From Nitrospira sp. (GTDB lineage: Bacteria; Nitrospirota; Nitrospiria; Nitrospirales; Nitrospiraceae), in assembly GCA_015903945.1 (NCBI GenBank), contig JABMDL010000039.1, positions 1 through 64,000 on the forward strand: DNA of 64,000 nt, written 5' to 3'. Below, one piece after another: positions 1 through 9,005 of this stretch (within the stretch, counting starts at the first letter, position 1; each line of letters begins with the position of its first letter). A program made the translations under genes and the position numbers. The notes beneath the pieces were generated by a model. The model saw nothing but the letters and a program-made list of their open reading frames with translations, was not told the DNA's origin and made no database searches.

Positions 1-624
1 TCTGGTTTTCAGCCGATCGTCGGCGTCGGTAAGCGCGGTCGCAAGCGGTTCGACGGCCGGTTTGCCGATCTTTCGGATGATCTCCGTGGCGGATTGCCGG
101 ATCTCATCTTCCTCCGATACCAGCAAGGGAATCAGCGAAGGAACAGATACCCCGCCGAGCTTGATCAGCGAATCGTAGGCGCGTTGCCGCACGTCGCCGA
201 CCTCGTCCGTCAGCGCGTTGACCAGCGGATCGACGGCCCGCTGATCTTTCAACTCGCCCAAGACTTCCGCCGCATACTTGCGATTCAACCAGTGAGGATC
301 TTTGAGATCCAGCAGCATTGCGTCGGCTTTGGCTGCATTCGGATCCTTGGCGCGGATTCTGAAACTCTTGGCGATGCGTTTCCCGCCTTCTTCCACGACA
401 CGGATCGTGGCGCCGTCTCCGGCTTTGAGCTTCTTGAGATCCTCCAGCGCCTCCTCGGCCACGTCCAGCACGACCGTTTTGCCGTCGTAGGCCAAGAGTT
501 CGACTTCGAGTTGTTTACTCTCGAGGTTGATCGCCATGACCCGTTCGGTCACCAAATTGAACCCGTCTTTTTTCTCTCCGCCTTTCGGCACGATTTGAAT
601 CAGCTTGGGAGCGTCGTCTGCCAT
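1..624 (-). CDS. HEAT-repeat protein, 3' end beyond window
   Basis: 208 codons are visible from ATG at 624; the gene runs off the left edge. The first ~95 residues are not HEAT-like but a beta-rich domain (VELLAYDGKTVVLDV). From about residue 105 helical HEAT repeats follow, with the usual signature of an acidic turn and Asp-Pro-Arg/Gln-Ala-Val. HEAT solenoids are protein-protein scaffolds; no enzyme motif is present. It is the last gene of a minus-strand series of HEAT genes, 31 nt after its neighbour, so co-transcription is likely. The partner is unknown. Confidence 0.85.
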   Translation of the reverse strand, partial: MADDAPKLIQIVPKGGEKKDGFNLVTERVMAINLESKQLEVELLAYDGKTVVLDVAEEALEDLKKLKAGDGATIRVVEEGGKRIAKSFRIRAKDPNAAKADAMLLDLKDPHWLNRKYAAEVLGELKDQRAVDPLVNALTDEVGDVRQRAYDSLIKLGGVSVPSLIPLLVSEEDEIRQSATEIIRKIGKPAVEPLATALTDADDRLKTR

Positions 625-655
625 GGAGATCAATCCTCGTATAACGTAAAAGGGT

Positions 656-1420
656 TTATGCTTCTGGTTTCCAGCCGAGACTGGATAAGACGGCCTCGAC
701 GGTTTCTTGGACCATCGTATTCTCGTCTTCACGGAGGGCTAGCAGCGGTGCAATGGCTTCTTTGGCCTGGAGTCGCGCTAGGGATTCGGCGGCATTCCGC
801 CGAACCAACCAATCTTCGTCCTGCAACGACTCGATCAGTGGGCCGACGCTTCGGCGATCGCCGATGCGTCCCAACGCGTCCGCCGCATGTCGGCGAACCA
901 TCCAGTTGGTGCCCAGCAGCCCGTCGATGAGCGCCTCGACCGCCCGGACGTCGCCGACTTTCTTGAGCACGCGCGCGACATCCTCCCGCACCGTGCTGTC
1001 TCCAAGCGCGTCGATCAACCCAGGGACGGCACGGGAGTCGCCGATCCGCTCCAGCGCCCAGACCGCCGCCGTCCGCACGGCGCCATCCCTGTCTTTCAGC
1101 GCGGCGACCAGTGGCTCGACTGCGCGCGGATCTCTGAGTTTCCCGAGCGCCGAGGCGGCTTGTTCCCTGACCGCCCATTCGTCGTCGCGCAGGGCGTCGA
1201 GCATGACCTCCACCACCGCCGGTCCGATCTGCACCACAGCGCTGGTCGCGGCTTCCCGAATCACCGCGTCTTCGTCCGCCATCAGTCCGATCAGCCGGGG
1301 AATCGCATCCGTGCCTGTCTGGCCCAGGCTGGCAATTGCGTGATCCCTCAAGGCGTCGTTCTCATCCCGCAAGGCGGAAATCAGCTGATCAATCCGATCG
1401 GATTCCGTGTCGTCACTCAT
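656..1420 (-). CDS. HEAT-repeat protein (254 aa)
   Basis: Almost the whole protein is HEAT repeats of ~31 residues, each with a DxxWxVRxxAAxALG-type core (EWAVREQAASALG, NWMVRRHAADALG, DWLVRRNAAESLA). No signal peptide or catalytic motif is seen. I chose ATG 1420 over an upstream in-frame start because AGGAAGG lies 9 nt before it and the repeat region follows at once. The start overlaps the stop of the upstream HEAT gene by 8 nt (ATGAGTGA), which suggests translational coupling. Probable role: cytosolic scaffold or phycobilisome-lyase-like HEAT adaptor. The exact function cannot be told from sequence. Confidence 0.88.
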   Translation of the reverse strand: MSDDTESDRIDQLISALRDENDALRDHAIASLGQTGTDAIPRLIGLMADEDAVIREAATSAVVQIGPAVVEVMLDALRDDEWAVREQAASALGKLRDPRAVEPLVAALKDRDGAVRTAAVWALERIGDSRAVPGLIDALGDSTVREDVARVLKKVGDVRAVEALIDGLLGTNWMVRRHAADALGRIGDRRSVGPLIESLQDEDWLVRRNAAESLARLQAKEAIAPLLALREDENTMVQETVEAVLSSLGWKPEA

Positions 1421-2508
1421 GCCGGTCCGTTCCTTCCTGGGCGTGGAGTGCCGCTCCGGCCAGGGCGTCCAGTTTATCAGCGATGAGGCCCGCGTTGTAA
1501 GCCACCAACCCGTCACGATCTCCCCTCAATCGGTCGAACAGTTCCTTGTGCGGCCGCAGCACTTCCACGTCCTTGATCTTGGCCAGCGCCTCCATCGCAT
1601 AGACGCGCAACGGGCGGATCGGAATCGATTCCAAATACAACTGGGTGGGGCGGGCGTCACCGATCAAGCCCAGCGCCTTGATCGCCAGTTCCTTGACCCC
1701 GGTGGTCATGTGCCAGCCGTTTCATCAGCGGATCCACGGCGCGCACGTCCGCAATCTTCCCCAACAAGTCCGCCGCGGCCTCGCGCACCAGCCAATCCTC
1801 ATCTTCCAGATATTCAATCAGAATTTCCACGCTGGGTCTTCCGATGCCGAGGAGACTGATGACGGTTGCCATGCGGGCTTCTTCCCGTTCGCTGGCCCCT
1901 TCGACGGCGCGAAGAGCGTTGAACATCTCGTCGATCCGCTCACGGATGGCGCCGAGCTTTTTCAACGTCCCGACGGCCATGTCTCGAACGGCCGGCTGTC
2001 CCATCGCCTCAATGAATGCGTCGATGGAACGCGGGTCCAACAGCTGATCGAGCATCGTCGCTGCTGTGATCTGCCTGTCCGGGTCTGGATGTGTCAACAT
2101 TGCGCAGAGGGGGATGACGGCGGTTGGAATGGCGCCGATCAGGTGCGTCAAGAGTTGCTTGGATGCACCTTCTTGGGTTGTGGGAAGCAAGGCAACCAGT
2201 GCCGAGGCCGTATCTGTATCGAGTACACCCGCCATCTGTTCCAAGGCCGTGGCACCGGCTTTGCGGACGGCCTCGTCCTCGTGTTCGAGCAGGTCGACTA
2301 AGGCGACACCGGCGTGCGGGTCCTTGATCCTGGCCAGCATCGCCGCCGCTTCTTTCTTGAGATCTGGTGTACCGGCACGGACCGCCTCGATCAGCGCCTG
2401 CACGGCACGCGGCCCGCCGGCCACACAGGCTGCAGTGGCCCGCATCCGGCGCCAATCCTCCTCATGGATCAGTTCAGAAACGAGTGTCTCAATCGATTCT
2501 TTCGGCAT
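1413..2508 (-). CDS. HEAT-repeat protein, apparently frameshifted
   Basis: Two overlapping reading frames together make one HEAT protein. Frame one starts at ATG 2508 (MPKESIETL) and carries repeats up to VDPLMKRLA. At about 1712 it slips into a tail ending at 1657. The second frame picks up at ATG 1709 (MTTGVKELAIKALGLIGD) and continues the HEAT pattern to 1413. The span is 1096 nt, one more than a multiple of three, so a single extra base explains it. The alternative is two genuinely overlapping genes, with the second starting at 1709. A GTG at 2541 is a less likely start. It lies in the middle of the HEAT series. Confidence 0.75.
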
Positions 2509-2554
2509 GGTGTCCCAAACCAACAACGCACAATTCAACACTCACAACTGAAAG

Positions 2555-3640
2555 CTATTTCGTGATTCTGCCACGCCACCCGACGAGGCCCAGCGTTTCT
2601 TTCACATGGTAACGCAGATTGTCGTCTTGCGATGTGGTCAACAGGGGGAGAAGCCAGGAAATCGCCTTGGAGCCGAATCGTGCTAAGGCTTCTGCCGCTT
2701 CGGCTCTTGTCGCAGTGGACTCCAGCGCTTCCGTCAACGTCGGAAGCGCCGAATCATCACCGATCAGACCCAAGGCGCGGACTGCAGAGGCTTGGGCCAC
2801 GGTTTCTTCACTCCACGCGTCCCCGCAGCCTGCGACTGTCCGCGAGATGGCCGGCGGATTGGTTCCTCGGACGACCTCGATCAACAGGGGCACGGCCCGG
2901 CGATCACCGATGCGCCCCAACGCCTCGACGGCCAATGTCCGAAGCGCGGGCTCGTTCATTGCAGTGAATAGGTATTCGACGGCACGTGGGTCTCCGATCA
3001 AGCCCAAGGCACGCACGGCATCTTCGCGAACGGCGGAGTCCGTGTCGTTGAATAAGGTCGTCAGCAGCGGCTGGACCGCTTCGCGGGAAGCAGTTTTCCC
3101 CAAGGCCTCCACGGCATGGAGGCGCACCAGCCAATCCGGATGGGCCAATGAATCCAGAAGGGCAGGCATCGCGGATTCGCCGATTGCCGCCAACGCCGAC
3201 GACACCTCTTCCCGAACCGTCTTGACCTTATCCTGCAGCAACGGCGCCAAAGCGTGAACCGAACCAGAGTCCTTGATGCGCCCCAGGGCCTTGGCCGCAT
3301 GCATACGGACGATCCAATCCGGGCTGCGCAAAGCGTGTAGGAGTTGATTGAGCACACGGGCATCGGCGATCGAGGACAGGACCGCCGAGGCTGCTTCTTG
3401 CACCGACAGTTCCGGATCGGTCAGACACACGCCCAGGGCCATCACAGACGGAGTTCCAATGGACGTCAAGGCGCCGACGGCCGCTTCACGCACGGAGCGA
3501 TCCCGGTCCCGAAGGATCGACACCAACGGAGGGACCGCACGCGGATCTTTCAGTCCGCCCAAGAGGGTGGCAGCTTCCTCACGAATGGCCCAATCGTTGT
3601 CCTGCAGGGCTGCAATGTGTTCGGCAACAGGATCATCCAT
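2555..3640 (-). CDS. HEAT-repeat protein (361 aa)
   Basis: About eleven HEAT repeats fill the protein, with repeated Asp-Pro-Arg-Ala-Val and VRxxAxxALG motifs (DWAIREEAATLLGG, DWIVRMHAAKALGR, DWLVRLHAVEALGK). ATG 3640 begins MDDPVAEHIAALQ; the frame is open upstream but that part is not HEAT-like. It is the first gene of the HEAT series, 46 nt before the frameshifted one, and is divergent from the beta-propeller gene at 3799, so the 3641-3798 gap should hold both promoters. No active-site residues are visible. A scaffold or regulatory role is inferred from the fold only. Confidence 0.88.
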   Translation of the reverse strand: MDDPVAEHIAALQDNDWAIREEAATLLGGLKDPRAVPPLVSILRDRDRSVREAAVGALTSIGTPSVMALGVCLTDPELSVQEAASAVLSSIADARVLNQLLHALRSPDWIVRMHAAKALGRIKDSGSVHALAPLLQDKVKTVREEVSSALAAIGESAMPALLDSLAHPDWLVRLHAVEALGKTASREAVQPLLTTLFNDTDSAVREDAVRALGLIGDPRAVEYLFTAMNEPALRTLAVEALGRIGDRRAVPLLIEVVRGTNPPAISRTVAGCGDAWSEETVAQASAVRALGLIGDDSALPTLTEALESTATRAEAAEALARFGSKAISWLLPLLTTSQDDNLRYHVKETLGLVGWRGRITK

Positions 3641-3798
3641 GTCGGTAACTATCCCCAGGGCAGTCGATGACCCTAACATAGGGGTTTTTGCAGGGTCAAC
3701 GCGAGGGGAGGCCACAAGAGCCCCTCTGGAAACAGGACGTAAAAGAGTTCAATATGAACGGTGAATTTGGACTCTGTTCATCCATTTTGGAGGCCGAC

Positions 3799-5047
3799 AT
3801 GACTCATTTCAGAACCACCGTTTCCTATGGACATGCGATCTGTCTCGCGGCGATGCTGACTGCATTGATAGGGGCGGCGCCAGACGCGCAAGCCTATGAG
3901 GTTTGGGTGGCTGACCAGTCGGACACAGGGAAGGAAAGCGGTGGCTATCTGCACATTTTCGACGGGGCAAAGCTTGCGGCGGATCCTGCTGCGGCCAAGC
4001 CGACCCAAACCATCGATCTGGCCGGAGAGATCGGCAAATTCTGCGAAGACGCAACGAAGAAAGCCGTCCGCCGTCCTCACATGGTCTTCTTCAACTCGGC
4101 ACAGGACCACGTCATTATCTCGTTTTTGAGCGGCCACGTGTTGTTTATGGACGCGACGACGAAGAAACCGGATGCCTGTCTGTCGATGGGAAAGAATGCG
4201 CACGCCGCCTGGCCGACGCCGAATCAGAAAATGGCCATTGCCGCCAACATTGCCGACAAAAAGTTTATCCGCATCTGGACGGACTATGCGGCTCATAAAT
4301 TCAACTTTGATCCCGACAAGGACGTGCTCAATTTGGCTTCATTGGAAGGCGGCGAGCGACCGGATGCGTCGCCGATCTGCCCGATCACCGAATCGACCAG
4401 CCGGTATGCCTTCATCACGCTCCGTGGGGGCGGGTTACTGGTGGTGGATGTGACTGTTACTCCCATGAAGGTGGTGGCCACGTTGGATAACAACCAAGTC
4501 CATCCGGCCGGTTGCGGCGGCATCGAACGGCGGCACGATGTACATCAATTCCGGCGGCGGCTGGCCCGTCGCTCCGTTGTCCTACGATGTCTACGCACTC
4601 GATATGACGAACCTGCCCAAATCAATTTCGGCCAAGCTCGTCTCTCAGAGGGACGACCAGTTCGCCGACTCACATGGTATGGCTTCCGTCGGGCGCTATG
4701 TGTGGAATGCGGATCGAGCCGGGAACAACGTCGAGATCATCGATACGCTGAGCAACTTGAGCGTCGGGGCGATCGATCTCACAACGAGTGCCAACGCGGA
4801 CCCGGCTCCGGATCTGATGGATGTGGCACCGGACGGCCAGTATGTCTTCGTGACTCTGCGCGGGCAGACTCCGCTGACCGGAAACGACAAGGATGCGCAC
4901 AATGCCAAGGGCACGATTCCTGGTGTGGGCGTGATTCATGTCGATGCGGAAGGGAGAGTCGGCCACTACAAGGGCCAGACTGCCATCACGAACATGAAAG
5001 AGGGCAAAGAGACCGCCGATGCGCATGGAATAGCCGTCAGGAAATAG
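3799..5047 (+). CDS. Exported beta-propeller protein, apparently frameshifted
   Basis: ATG 3799 has GGAGG 5 nt upstream and a clear signal peptide (hydrophobic AICLAAMLTALIGAA, then PDAQA-YEVW). The mature part resembles YVTN/quinoprotein-type propellers, with blades such as YLHIFDGAKL, HVLFMDATTK and GVIHVDAEGR. The first frame runs sensibly to HPAGCGG (~4520), then becomes Arg/His-rich noise ending at 5163. The correct continuation (NGGTMYINSGGG...) is in the next frame and ends at 5047. The span is 1249 nt, one over a multiple of three, so one extra base near 4522 explains it. Periplasmic location is likely. The ligand is unknown. Confidence 0.75.
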
Positions 5048-5213
5048 CCGCCAACCTTCAGCGATTAGCTTACAGACCGAATGGGCGAGCCTCAGTAGCC
5101 ATCTTCCTGGGGTTCGCACCCACGCGCTGCCCGCGAGGGTGGCCCGAAGGACTTATGAAGTAATGATTCCATTTCATTCTCTCCCACACCTATTTCCCGG
5201 ATGATCCTTTGAA

Positions 5214-5831
5214 ATGGCACTTTCTTTTCGTGAACACCTACACAGGCAACTTGGTTTCATCCGTCGTTCATGTGAGGCCTATGATACTGGTCACACGGAC
5301 GAAGCAATCCGCATCGCGACAATAATTAGAGTCTTACTCCATGACACAAAACAGTCGACATCTCTCCTGAAAGACATTGGAGCAGATTCGATCACCCTCC
5401 TGTCCACCATTGAAGAACCATCCCCCAGTACAATCTTTTACATTGGATTCGGGGAGCAAAAGGTCACAAACACACCGTCGGGAGCATCCGCAACCTACGC
5501 TCCACTCTTGGACGGTCCCATCAAGACTTTCGTCCCCGTCGTTAAATGGTGGAATCAAGTCGTATACATGCTTAATCTCGAAACGCGCCTTACACGAAAG
5601 AATATCGTTCTATGCGCTGCCAACAAAGATGGCGGCGCTCATGTTGATTCGAGCCTCTCTCCGGAGTATGAAGTTTTGGCCCAGGATGGTACTGCGGGTG
5701 CACTGGTTGATCAGCGGGGTGGGGAAACTTCAGCTCAGCCATTTACCGATGCACACTTGGTAGCAATTCGGCAGATGGGGCATGAACTCCTTAACAGTCC
5801 AGAATTACTTTCGCTCGTGAAATCCCCATAG
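5214..5831 (+). CDS. Conserved hypothetical protein (205 aa)
   Basis: The start MALSFREHLHRQLGFIRRSC and the following helix (DEAIRIATIIRVLLHDT) resemble a widespread bacterial hypothetical family that I cannot name functionally. No signal peptide, membrane segment or recognised catalytic motif is seen. The C-terminal part is acidic and mixed alpha/beta. The codon choice is less GC-rich than in neighbouring genes, which may point to acquisition. It stands alone, downstream of the frameshifted propeller. Confidence 0.7.
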   Translation: MALSFREHLHRQLGFIRRSCEAYDTGHTDEAIRIATIIRVLLHDTKQSTSLLKDIGADSITLLSTIEEPSPSTIFYIGFGEQKVTNTPSGASATYAPLLDGPIKTFVPVVKWWNQVVYMLNLETRLTRKNIVLCAANKDGGAHVDSSLSPEYEVLAQDGTAGALVDQRGGETSAQPFTDAHLVAIRQMGHELLNSPELLSLVKSP

Positions 5832-6012
5832 GCAAGAACGGACGAAGACCTGGCCTACCATCGAATACCTCCACCAGACGCCACGCCCTCCGATGGAGAG
5901 GAAGGAGAAATAGGAGGACAGGCAGATTTTCTGATGATGGATGCGGACGGTGATCAGCATCCCTTTCAGCGCCGTGGTCCGCAGGGTGTCCGTGGCCTGG
6001 AGGAGATGAACT

Positions 6013-6534
6013 CTAAATAAGCCGAGACAGGATATCGGCGGGTACGCGGCTGCGTAGTTCCGGGTACGCTTCGATCAGGCGGGCGATATCGGCCAGGTCT
6101 TTTTGGCGCTTGCTAGGGCGGCGCGTTGAGTCTTGCGCGGCCCAGAGCTTCCCCTGTAGCAGATCGTCCAGACTGGCCACTGGCAGGCGCCGTCCAAGGA
6201 CCGTCTGTTCAGTGGCTCGATCGACGAACGGGGCATATCGTGGGTCTGTCTGAAGTTGCACCCGGAGGTTCGATCCCGCGGCCGAGACGTTGAGACTATG
6301 GGGAAACATTTCGACAAGAAATTCGCGTCGTAGCCAGTCTTCAACCTGCCGGCTATGCTCAACGGCGATGACGATGTCGAGATCCAAGCTGACAACCGGA
6401 TCGACGTAGGCGTTGACTCCCTGTCCTCCGAGAACACAAAACCGGATACCTTGTTCGGCCAGTCCATCGAGAAGGCGGTCAAGGAAGTCAGTATGATCCG
6501 CCACGACGACTTTCCAAAAGGTTTGGGCCAGCAT
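6013..6534 (-). CDS. Nucleotidyltransferase-fold protein (AbiEii/MNT-like)
   Basis: 173 aa. The core VLGGQGVNAYVDPVVSLDLD matches the nucleotidyltransferase signature: a Gly-Gly loop, then Asp-x-Asp for metal binding. DDLLQGKLWAAQD and KRQKDLADIARLIE match the downstream helices of AbiEii-like transferases, where the Lys-Asp-Leu segment is conserved. Such proteins act as toxins, housekeeping transferases or inactive relatives. No clear antitoxin gene is adjacent, so a TA role is not shown. It is on the minus strand with no overlap with its neighbours. Confidence 0.75.
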   Translation of the reverse strand: MLAQTFWKVVVADHTDFLDRLLDGLAEQGIRFCVLGGQGVNAYVDPVVSLDLDIVIAVEHSRQVEDWLRREFLVEMFPHSLNVSAAGSNLRVQLQTDPRYAPFVDRATEQTVLGRRLPVASLDDLLQGKLWAAQDSTRRPSKRQKDLADIARLIEAYPELRSRVPADILSRLI

Positions 6535-6634
6535 GGACGCGAGTCTCCTTCACGAGGGCTATCCTAGCAGGGCCTCTCTCTCTGGTAAAGGACAGTCAAA
6601 GGTGCGGCAATCAGTTAACGGATCGCCAGCTCTT

Positions 6635-7069
6635 TCACACGAACCGTTCGCGTTCGGCTAGGGTAGGGACACGGCAAGTTTCGGATTTGCCCATCAAACG
6701 GTAACGGCGGCGCGCGACGTAGTCGTACACGGCGTCCCGAAGGGGGAGTGGAATCGCGATACCGAGGTACAGGAGCGGCCACCAACCGGACAAGTGCCGC
6801 ACAATTCTCAATGCTGCCGTCGATTTGGTGAAAACCAGGCCGCGTTCCAAGAGTAGAAAGGTTGCAAAGTCGTCGACAGGGAGACGGAGCTCTTTGAGGA
6901 GCTGTTGCGCCTGTGGGGATTGCAGTGTGCCGAACTTGAATTTACCGTGGGGATCACGAGCGAGCGTGAAATTGACCCAGACATTGCACCAATTGCAGAC
7001 TCCGTCGAAGACGATGACTCGCTCATACCGAGCCCACTCGTGTGAAGCGGGATCGAATTGATGGATCAT
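6635..7069 (-). CDS. DCC-family thiol-disulfide oxidoreductase-like protein (DUF393)
   Basis: VIVFDGVCNWCNVWVNF carries the D-x-V-C-x-x-C signature of the DCC/DUF393 family, a thioredoxin-like group. FKFGTLQS, the Phe-x-Thr-Lys-Ser-x-Ala-x-Leu segment and the C-terminal RRRYRLMGKSETCRVP also fit. Length (144 aa) is normal. The CxxC pair implies redox chemistry, but the family's substrate is unknown. It is encoded alone on the minus strand, 110 nt downstream of a HEAT gene. Confidence 0.85.
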   Translation of the reverse strand: MIHQFDPASHEWARYERVIVFDGVCNWCNVWVNFTLARDPHGKFKFGTLQSPQAQQLLKELRLPVDDFATFLLLERGLVFTKSTAALRIVRHLSGWWPLLYLGIAIPLPLRDAVYDYVARRRYRLMGKSETCRVPTLAERERFV

Positions 7070-7179
7070 GCGTCCCTCTTAAGGGTTCAGCTTTCAGTCG
7101 CCAGTGGTCAGTTTGAAGAAGAACGGAACAAAGTTGGAAAGAATTCTGGCTGTGAGCTGACAGCTGAGCGCTGGTCAGC

Positions 7180-8535
7180 CTAGGCCGTATCCCCTGACGG
7201 CCCGAACCGTCCCGTCTCTCCCAACGGCCTGTCAACGCGGAGATTGTCGGCTAGGCTGGAGCTGATGTCGAGTTCCTCTGCCGGAGGTGCCCAACCGAGC
7301 TTCTCCAAGGTCTCCAGCACGATCAACCGAAGCGCGTCTTTCGCGGTCAGCCGGACTGAGGCATAGGACAGCACCCGCTCTTTTTCAATCTCCACCTCGG
7401 AGGCCTTGGGATCGTAGAGGAAGGCGATCAAAGGTTCGATGGCCGTGTCGCCGATGACCGCCAGGGCTGCAGCCGCTTTTTCCCGCAACACACCGTCTTT
7501 CAACAACATGATGAGGTCGGGGATCACGCGGGGATCGCGGAACTGGCCGAGTGCCGTGGCCGCGGCTTCCTTGATGAAGGCGTCTTCGCTGACGATGCAG
7601 CCGGGAGTCGGCGAGCCTTCTTGTTTGATCCCTTTGCCTTTTAGGGCGTCCAGCACGGCCGGCAGGGCGCGCGCATCGCCGATCATGCCGAGCGACGCAA
7701 TGGCATGCCGCTTGACTGCCCCGTCCTTCATCGCTTCGATCAGCGCATCGATGGCCCGAGGATCACCGATCATGCCCAAGGCGATGGTGGCGTCTTCGCG
7801 CACGGCCCGATCGGGATCTTTCAAGGCGGCAATCAAGGCATCGACTACTTTTGCATCGCGCACCCAGGTCCGTCCGATCTGATAGTCGGTTGTCATGCCG
7901 CCCAGCGCTCGGGCTGCGTGACAACGCACCACGAAATCCTTGTCCTTGAGACTCTCGATCAGAGGATCGACCGACGGCTGGCCGATATAGACCAATGCGG
8001 TTCCCGCCGTTTCGCGCACGATTTTGGAGGAGTCTCGGAAGAGCTTGATGAGGGCTGGGACGGCCGTCGCATCGCCGATCTTGCCGAGCGCTTCCGCCGC
8101 CGCGCTCTTGACGGCTCCGTCGCGGTCGCGGCAGGCGGCGATCAAGGCCTCGACGGCGTTCTTATCCTTGAGCCCGCCTGCCGCTTTGGCGGCATGTTCG
8201 CGGACGCGCCAGCGCTCGTCTTTTAAGAGGGCGATCAGCTGATCCAGCACCGCCGGTCCCATTTGGATCGCCGCATCAACCGCCTGATTGCGCACTTCCA
8301 TAATAGGGTCGTTGAAGAGACCGACGAGAGCCTCGATAGCCTTCGGTCCTCCGATCTTGGCCACGCCGCTGGCAGCATAGGCACGTACGGACCAGAAGTC
8401 GTCGGTACAGGCGGCGACCAGCGCATCTAAGGTTGAAGGAGCGCCCAGATCCGCGAGGGCTTTCGCGGCTTCTTCGCGCGTGGCGTCGTCCACGTCTTCC
8501 AGCGCGTCCAGCAAATCTTCAAGTGCTTGAGCCAT
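7180..8535 (-). CDS. HEAT-repeat protein (451 aa)
   Basis: About twelve HEAT repeats (DFWSVRAYAASGVAKIG, RWRVREHAAKAAGGL, GAVKSAAAEALGKIG and so on), with an insertion carrying Cys in the middle (GSPTPGCIVSEDAFIKEAA). A similar Gly/Cys insertion occurs in the HEAT protein at 2555-3640 (RTVAGCGDAWSEETV), so these two may be paralogues binding similar partners. ATG 8535 (MAQALEDLL) follows the stop of the upstream exported protein by 2 nt, so the two are translated from one message. The tail after the repeats is polar and probably disordered. Confidence 0.88.
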   Translation of the reverse strand: MAQALEDLLDALEDVDDATREEAAKALADLGAPSTLDALVAACTDDFWSVRAYAASGVAKIGGPKAIEALVGLFNDPIMEVRNQAVDAAIQMGPAVLDQLIALLKDERWRVREHAAKAAGGLKDKNAVEALIAACRDRDGAVKSAAAEALGKIGDATAVPALIKLFRDSSKIVRETAGTALVYIGQPSVDPLIESLKDKDFVVRCHAARALGGMTTDYQIGRTWVRDAKVVDALIAALKDPDRAVREDATIALGMIGDPRAIDALIEAMKDGAVKRHAIASLGMIGDARALPAVLDALKGKGIKQEGSPTPGCIVSEDAFIKEAAATALGQFRDPRVIPDLIMLLKDGVLREKAAAALAVIGDTAIEPLIAFLYDPKASEVEIEKERVLSYASVRLTAKDALRLIVLETLEKLGWAPPAEELDISSSLADNLRVDRPLGETGRFGPSGDTA

Positions 8536-8537
8536 GG

Positions 8538-8999
8538 TCACGGTTGTTGGTCGTAGTAATTGTCCCGCTCGCCCCCGTGCGGGTACATCCGTTTGCACCG
8601 GACGATGAGCGTCTGTGTGCCGCGTCCGTCGATGCATTGATCGAGAGACTTGGCGAATTCGAGTGTGCCGTCGAGCTGTACGGTAAAGGGGAAGTCAAAT
8701 GTAAAGCTGATGAATTTGTATTTTCCCGGCTTCAACTGGAGCTCACGCCGCTCGGAGGTCTTCGGCGCGTCGAGCGATTCAGGGTCTGACGCCCAGATCG
8801 ACGGCGTCACCCCCGGCACCTGCCACCAGGAGGCAGGTACAAGCTTGGTGGCGTCGATTGTGATCGCATGCTCCTTCAGATGGGTGGGCGGCGGGCTGCT
8901 TGACCAACCGGGTCCAGCTTCCAAGAGCATCGCCGCCAGGACCGCCAACAATCCTCCGTACATCAGAACTCGGTGCCGTATCAACAACGCCTTACGCAT
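8538..8999 (-). CDS. Exported or membrane-anchored hypothetical protein
   Basis: 153 aa. The N-terminus (RHRVLMYGGLLAVLAAMLLEAG) is a signal peptide or single anchor. The rest is a beta-rich domain of unknown type (LKPGKYKFISFTFDFPFTVQL) ending in a Cys pair segment (IVRCKRMYPHGG). It lies between a phosphodiesterase-like gene (6 nt upstream) and a HEAT gene (2 nt downstream), so the three form a tight operon. Function is not recognised. Confidence 0.7.
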   Translation of the reverse strand: MRKALLIRHRVLMYGGLLAVLAAMLLEAGPGWSSSPPPTHLKEHAITIDATKLVPASWWQVPGVTPSIWASDPESLDAPKTSERRELQLKPGKYKFISFTFDFPFTVQLDGTLEFAKSLDQCIDGRGTQTLIVRCKRMYPHGGERDNYYDQQP

Positions 9000-9005
9000 G
9001 ATCGA

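Noticed and set aside
94..930. Long plus-strand open frame opposite the first HEAT genes
   Set aside because: His/Arg/Gln-rich antisense shadow of the HEAT repeats; no family features.
1657..1709. Programmed frameshift in the HEAT gene
   Set aside because: No slippery heptamer or obvious stimulatory structure at the joint (GCACATGACC); a plain extra base is simpler.
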